From NCBI GenBank assembly GCA_019321725.1, contig CM033106.1, forward strand, positions 19,132,551-19,196,550: a stretch of DNA of 64,000 bases, given 5' to 3'. Below are positions 58,986 to 64,000 of this stretch, in pieces (position 1 is the first letter of the stretch; every line of letters begins with the position of its first letter). The position numbers and the translations under genes were made by a program. The stretch is from Paulownia fortunei (lineage: Eukaryota; Streptophyta; Magnoliopsida; Lamiales; Paulowniaceae). The notes below the pieces were generated by a model. The model was not told the DNA's origin. It was given only the letters and a program-made list of their open reading frames with translations, and searched no databases.

Positions 58986-59019
58986 AGAAATTAAGGGTTC
59001 AGTTACTATTGTCTCTCGT

Positions 59020-59720
59020 TGAAGTGTTTGTGGCTCTTTACTTTCTTGAAGCTTTATCACCTCGCCCTTTCTATCCGATAGAAAGTCTTTCTAAGAATGT
59101 GGCATTTCTCAAAACAAAGACCTTTTGTGCTGAGGTGTCGTAGAAGTAGTACCCAATAGATTTCTTTGGGTACCCCACAAACCTACTTAAGATAGATCTT
59201 GTATCCAACTTATCTCCCTCTTTTCACTTTACATAAGCCGGGCATCCCCATATCCTAATGTATTTGAAAGATGGGGTTTTGCCAGACCACATCTCATATG
59301 GTACTTTAGGCACCGACTTTGATGGCACATTGTTGAGCAAGAATATCGTCGTTTCTAATGTATATAACCAAAATGAAAAAAAAAAGCTCAGTAAAACTCA
59401 TCATGGATTGAACCATGTTAATCAAGGTTCAATTCCTTTGCTTGTTATCCCATTTATTTAAGGCATGCCAAGCGAAGTCCATTGGGAGAGAATCCCATTC
59501 TCACACAGTAATCAATGAACTCAAGTATTCTTCTCCTTGATCAATTTGAATAATCTTGATACTTCATCCAATTTACTTCTGTACCTCATGCCTAAATTCT
59601 TTGAACTTTTCTAAACCATCAAACTTGTATCTAATGAGATACACATACCCATACCTAGAATAATTTATTAGTAAAGGTAATGAAGTGGGAATAGTTTACT
59701 CATTTACTAACACTTAGTGA
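59020..59720 (-). pseudogene. copia integrase fragments
   Basis: From upstream to downstream on the minus strand are YLIRYKFDGLEKFKEFRHEV, VPKVPYEMWSGKTPSFKYIR, IWGCPAYVK, GDKLDTRSILSRFVGYPKKS and VFVLRNATFLE, the integrase core tail and C-terminus of copia. Stops and a short A-rich expansion (59375-59385) disrupt it. Confidence 0.85.
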
Positions 59721-60689
59721 TCCGCATACATCTGAGCGGATCAAATCCAGTCTGTCAGTAGCTCGCTCCACTTGTCTAACAAATAATGATTTGGTCATTT
59801 TCCCTTAAGACAAGATTCATATGTTAGCATTTCTTCTATGTCCGTAAGGTCAAGAAGTTGTGCCGTCTTGGGAACTCTCTTCTTAGAAATATGACCTAAT
59901 CTAGCATGACTTATGTATGTCGAGGTTTGATTACCGAATTTTATGTTTGTTACTTAGTTTAGTATGTAAGATGGAATTTTGAGGTAGAATAGTATATAAA
60001 TCATTGTCAACATTTAAACCCCCTTTCTTACCATTAGTAAGAACTTGTTTCACTTGCTTATCATAAGAAATTTGAATAACTGCTTCAAATACAGTATCAG
60101 GAAGTACCACTTATAGAACCTCAATATCCACGAGCTTAGTAGCTAAATGACAAATAGCACATACAATACGCCTAGTCTCTTCTTGTAGATTTTCATAACC
60201 CTGCTGCCAAAAAATGGGTTATGTACTTGAAATGGATGTCCGAGTTATGATATATATCATGAGCAATATGGGAATAGATCGAGTAATATGTTCCTTTATC
60301 CAAGAAATAGTATTTCTAGTTTGCATGGTCTAATCATTGATCCAAAAATTTCTACAATAAATTGGGTAGGTCACTAGTAAATGGAACAACTTCCATCTTT
60401 TATTAGAAAACTAAAACATTATCTATCCAAAATAGGAATAAAGACAAGGTTTAATATTAATTAGGGAACACTATTCTATTTCCACCACCTAACGCTAAGT
60501 GGAATTGGCTAACACAACAAGTTTTGCTCTATTCCCCAAACAAAGTGTTGTCTCTCCTTCACTTATCTCCTTGCTTCTTGTCTTAACCAGCAAGTTATTA
60601 TATGGATGAGATCCATAACTGGTATCTAATATCTAAGAAGCATCATTAATCGAAAGGTTAACTTCAACAAAAAACATACCATAACCTTT

Positions 60690-60870
60690 CTAGTGAGATA
60701 TAAGGTACTCCTTGCACTTCCTTCCCCAATGCCCCAGCTTGCCACAATAATGGCTTTTGTTATTGGCTTTGGGACCTTCTTAACTCCACCATTTGCCTTT
60801 AGCTTTTGTTGTTGGTGTCCAAGTTGGATGCAAGTGGATTTTTAGCCATTATTTGTACAAAATAATATGA
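60690..60870 (-). pseudogene. copia gag start fused to zinc knuckle
   Basis: A gag-start-like MAKNPLASNLDTNN runs within a few residues into a knuckle region reading HYCGKLGHWGRKCKEYL (the first Cys of C-X2-C is not in frame). Most of gag is missing between them, so an internal deletion has occurred. Confidence 0.65.
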
Positions 60871-62468
60871 AACAGAAAAAAAACATTCATTCAATTTACA
60901 CATACATTTACAACAAGGTCTTTTATCATAAATGTCTCCCACTATTTTATTCAAATTTCATCACCATCATGATGGAACTTTGGGAAGTCCAATTTTCTAG
61001 TAGGCTTAAAGTCCAATTAACTTTGTCATACACCTTAATAATATGAGCCTATATGACAAAGGCAAAAGGTAGGTAATACTTTGTCAATTGCATCACTATG
61101 TAACCTTTAAGATAGATTGCTTCATATCTCCCATATGCCTCTATAATATGAGTCCATATGGTAATCAATGTCAAACGTGACCTATCACAACATCCAAGTA
61201 AGTGAAACCCCTAAATGTCCCATGACAAACGTCCCACTTTTTGGGCATCACTATGCTATGTTCTAACCACAACTTTCTTACTTGGTACGTCCCATGACTC
61301 GTGGCCAATGCACTAAGCTCAATAGCTTATCACATGTCACTACTTTTTGATAGAATGCTTGGATGATTGGGTCTCGCCCAATGTTTCCTATTTCTGTTTG
61401 ATATGAAACTTCAAGGTTTAACAACCAAGGTTTTATACTTGAATTTTTAATTCAAATAAGGGAAAAATATTGGTTTGCTTCACTTGCAAGGTCTCATCTT
61501 ATGATTATCTTGTTTAATGTTATCTATCCTAATGTTGCAAGCAAGATAGGGAATCATAAGAAAAAACATTAGACGTTCATAGCATGCATATCATATGTAC
61601 TACCCATGGATAATCATAGGTCATTTACTCCCATGTGATCCACTTGAGCTAAAATAGATCAATGGTTAATTTAAGGTGATAATTAAAATGATAATATTCT
61701 TGTCTGTTACTTATATACATCTCTTGCATATATGGGCCTTATTTTCTTGTTTGTCCATCTTCTTCTTCTTTTTATATTATCCGCCAAAAATACAAAAAAA
61801 CCATCACCAACTATGCTACACTTGTTACAGTTACTATCTAATAAAAAACCTTAAGCCACGTCCAAGGGATGTACATAGGAGGGAGATAGAGATTACTTTG
61901 AGAAAAAATAGAGAAAAAGACTCATAGGCCTCGTTTCAATTAAAACCCACAATTAAAACCATAATACACATAAAATAAATCCAATCACATTGATCATGGC
62001 TCCATGATCATTCCTTCATAACATGCTTAACTAAAATCATCACATTATTTGTCGATTCTAAATTTAGGATTAATTATTTCAAAATTCATCGTATAAGAAT
62101 TTTATTTAATTCAGATTAATAATTTAATTCCAAAATGAATTTCTAAAATTTTTAAAATTAGAAAAAATAGATCCAAGTGCAAGATCCAATGGTGCCATAG
62201 CGTGTGGAATTCGTGTTGCGGAGCCGAACTCTCTAGACAAAAAATTCTTTTAGCATCGCGGCACTACCTAGTCTGTGCCTCATTACCTTGAAAATATTTC
62301 TAATCACATCGCAACACCAAACTTGACTGGTACTGCGATGCTAACGCTTCTGCAAGCTATGCGGCAGTCGCATAATAGCTACAAGCAAATTTATTTTTCA
62401 CATATTAAAAGAAAAATCCTAAATATATATATCGCATAAACATTTTTTTTACACATAAAGGATTAATT
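60871..62468. other. repeat-derived, unclassified
   Basis: Non-coding sequence with blocks such as ATGTCTCCCACTATTTTATT (60932) and two near-parallel passages built on AATATGAG.C.ATATG (about 61040 and 61150). It may include leader or LTR sequence of the minus-strand copia, but I could not place its ends. Confidence 0.4.
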
Positions 62469-64000
62469 TGTTGGGGTCTGCATGATTTTGGGAAATGTAT
62501 ATGCAGGAAATTTTCAATAACATAAACAAAGATTACTTCATAAGTAATAAAACGAATACTAGAACCCATTCGCGATTACTCAGTTGTGCATTTTCTAACA
62601 CCTAGTATAGGGAGGTTTTAGAAACCTATCCCTGATTCACTTTTGGTTAAAAATAATAACTACAATGATCTAAATTGTTCTCTCCATAAATAATTCCAAG
62701 CTTGATCCAAACCTTTTGTGGCTAGAAAGATTCGCTTAGAGTCCCAATGTTACCCCTCTAAACGTATCCATACCTCGGATGCCCACTTGCAGTCATTCCT
62801 ATGTTTGTAGGATCTCAACTTGATAATTTTAACCTAAGAATTAGTTTTTATGTTTTGGAACAAGAAAAATAAGTATTTTAGGTGTTTATTTTGATTCTAT
62901 GTTCTACATATGAAACCAAGAATTAAAATATTAGAGTATGGAAGAATGGTGATTTTGGTGGAGAAGGAAAAAGTTGAATTTTTCTGGCATGAAGAAACAA
63001 TTTTCTTCATCAAGAAAGAGGTTAGGAGCATGAATTTTGCAAAAAAATTGAAGAAGTGGAGAATCAATCTCCTAATTTTTGGCCTAAGGGGATATAAATA
63101 TCCCCTCTAATTTTATCTATTTGGAATCCTTTCCTTACCCAACTTGTGTTCTCACAAGGTAAGTCTTCTTGTCATACATGAATATTTATTCCTTATTTAA
63201 CTCTCCTTGCGTTCACACTAAGTGTTCTCACAAGGTAATTCTCCTTTTCATATAAGGATACTTCATTTCTACAAAGTAAGTTTTCTAGTGGGCATCAACC
63301 TTAATTTAATTAGGAATTGAATCTCCATTCAATTCCTAGTGGGCATCCTACAAGCTCACACCTAATGAACCTAGACCCAGTTAATTAATTAGGTCCAATT
63401 TAATTTATCTAATCAATTAAATTAATTCATCTCATGAATTAAGCAGGCCACTATAATTATTTGATCCAATCAATTAATTATTTGTTCTAATAGGCTACCT
63501 AATCTAATTAGACCAATTAATTAATTAAATTAATTCAACACTTGAATTAATTAAGCCCTTATATAATTAATCACATTAATTTAATTAACCAAACCTTGGA
63601 AAATTTGTTAGGCAATATATAGACTTGTTTGAGTTTGTGTACAACCCCTTAGTTTCCCCTATATTCTAGTGGTGGGGTCACAACTCTTGTGACTTTATTA
63701 AACAATAAGAACTATAATTATTTTGATAAATTAATCAATTAATTAATACTCTTGGAATTAACCTACTATTTCGAAGAACCTCACCAATCTTGGTTAGCGT
63801 CTAGCAACATGCTATAAAGACCTAGAAATAGGTGAAATGATGAAGCTTTTCAATTGCGAATACCATGAAAGTCCAGTCCTTCAGTCAACTAACCTCCAAT
63901 TGAGCCAAGGGCGTGAATTATTAGTCAAAACTCTAATTGAACCATTCCTAGTATCTTGATTTGTTGATGCTAATTAGGAAACTCATTTTCTAATTACTTA
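62469..64000 (-). repeat. family A LTR running off the window (copy A5)
   Basis: It starts TGTTGGGGTCTGCATG and carries the AATTAATT-rich core at 63300-63560. Near the end it has GCAACATGCTATAAAGACCT, a family block also seen near 5080 in A1. It is open at the right edge. Confidence 0.65.

Larger units (their letters stand above)
58669..60870 (-). mobile_element. Ty1/copia element, minus strand, broken
   Basis: From right to left the minus strand encodes a gag start fragment (MAKNPLASNLDTNN), a zinc knuckle, pre-integrase and integrase parts, and the RT N-terminus. The copia order is preserved. The chromovirus LTR cuts it at 58668 just after KARLVVHGY, and the rest of RT and RNase H is not found on the other side. 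There are many stops. No LTR is clearly attributable to it. Confidence 0.8.

Noticed and set aside
1..64000. CRISPR array, bacterial operon or phage-like system
   Set aside because: No short regularly spaced repeats, no bacterial gene density, and clear plant introns and LTR elements throughout.

Overview
This window is nuclear DNA from a flowering plant, most likely a eudicot. It is AT-rich, has spliced genes with long introns, and is dominated by LTR retrotransposon remnants. I cannot name the species. Two conserved host genes can be reconstructed exon by exon on the + strand, and both lack their 5' half here. One is a TruD/PUS7-type pseudouridine synthase (eight exons, 6741-12586, 283 codons plus stop). 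The other is zeta-carotene desaturase, ZDS, a plastid carotenoid enzyme (six exons, 27420-30708, 239 codons plus stop). A third host-derived sequence is a decayed, intronless copy of a LOG-type cytokinin-activating enzyme (45561-46135).

Layout. 1-1792: purine-rich tandem repeats and an (AT)n tract. 1793-4686: 5'-truncated Ty1/copia element with its 3' LTR. 4690-5955: fragment of a dispersed AATTAATT-rich LTR family (family A). 6741-12586: PUS7-like 3' half, with a MITE-like and a SINE-like insert in its introns. 15245-20015: family A LTR split by a 3.0-kb solo LTR (family B, 16922-19957, 5-bp target duplication). About 20040-26604: Athila-like Ty3/gypsy element split by a solo LTR of a chromovirus (family C, 22567-24847). 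26675-26774: run of exactly 100 N. 27420-30708: ZDS 3' half. 30909-35245: extremely AT-rich stretch without genes. 35246-38137: second family B solo LTR with its own target duplication. 39647-44320: second Athila-like element, with a 177-bp triplication in its LTR. 45561-46135: LOG pseudogene. 46480-50044: nested family A LTRs. 50045-58668: nearly complete but broken minus-strand chromovirus (gag, protease, RT, RNase H, integrase, chromodomain, tRNA-Met primer site, two LTRs). 58669-60870: broken minus-strand copia element. 62469-64000: another family A LTR running off the window.

No operon or pathway links the two genes. Whether PUS7 and ZDS are truly neighbours is uncertain, because the 100-N gap and repeat-derived sequence lie between them. 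The ZDS exons after the gap are clean in frame and splice sites, so the missing 5' exons look like an assembly or gap question before they look like gene decay. I found no rRNA, intact tRNA, CRISPR array or bacterial-type system. The most notable items are the headless ZDS at the gap, the host-derived LOG retro-copy, the two target-site-flanked solo LTRs bracketing ZDS, and a G-rich inverted-repeat insert inside a ZDS intron.
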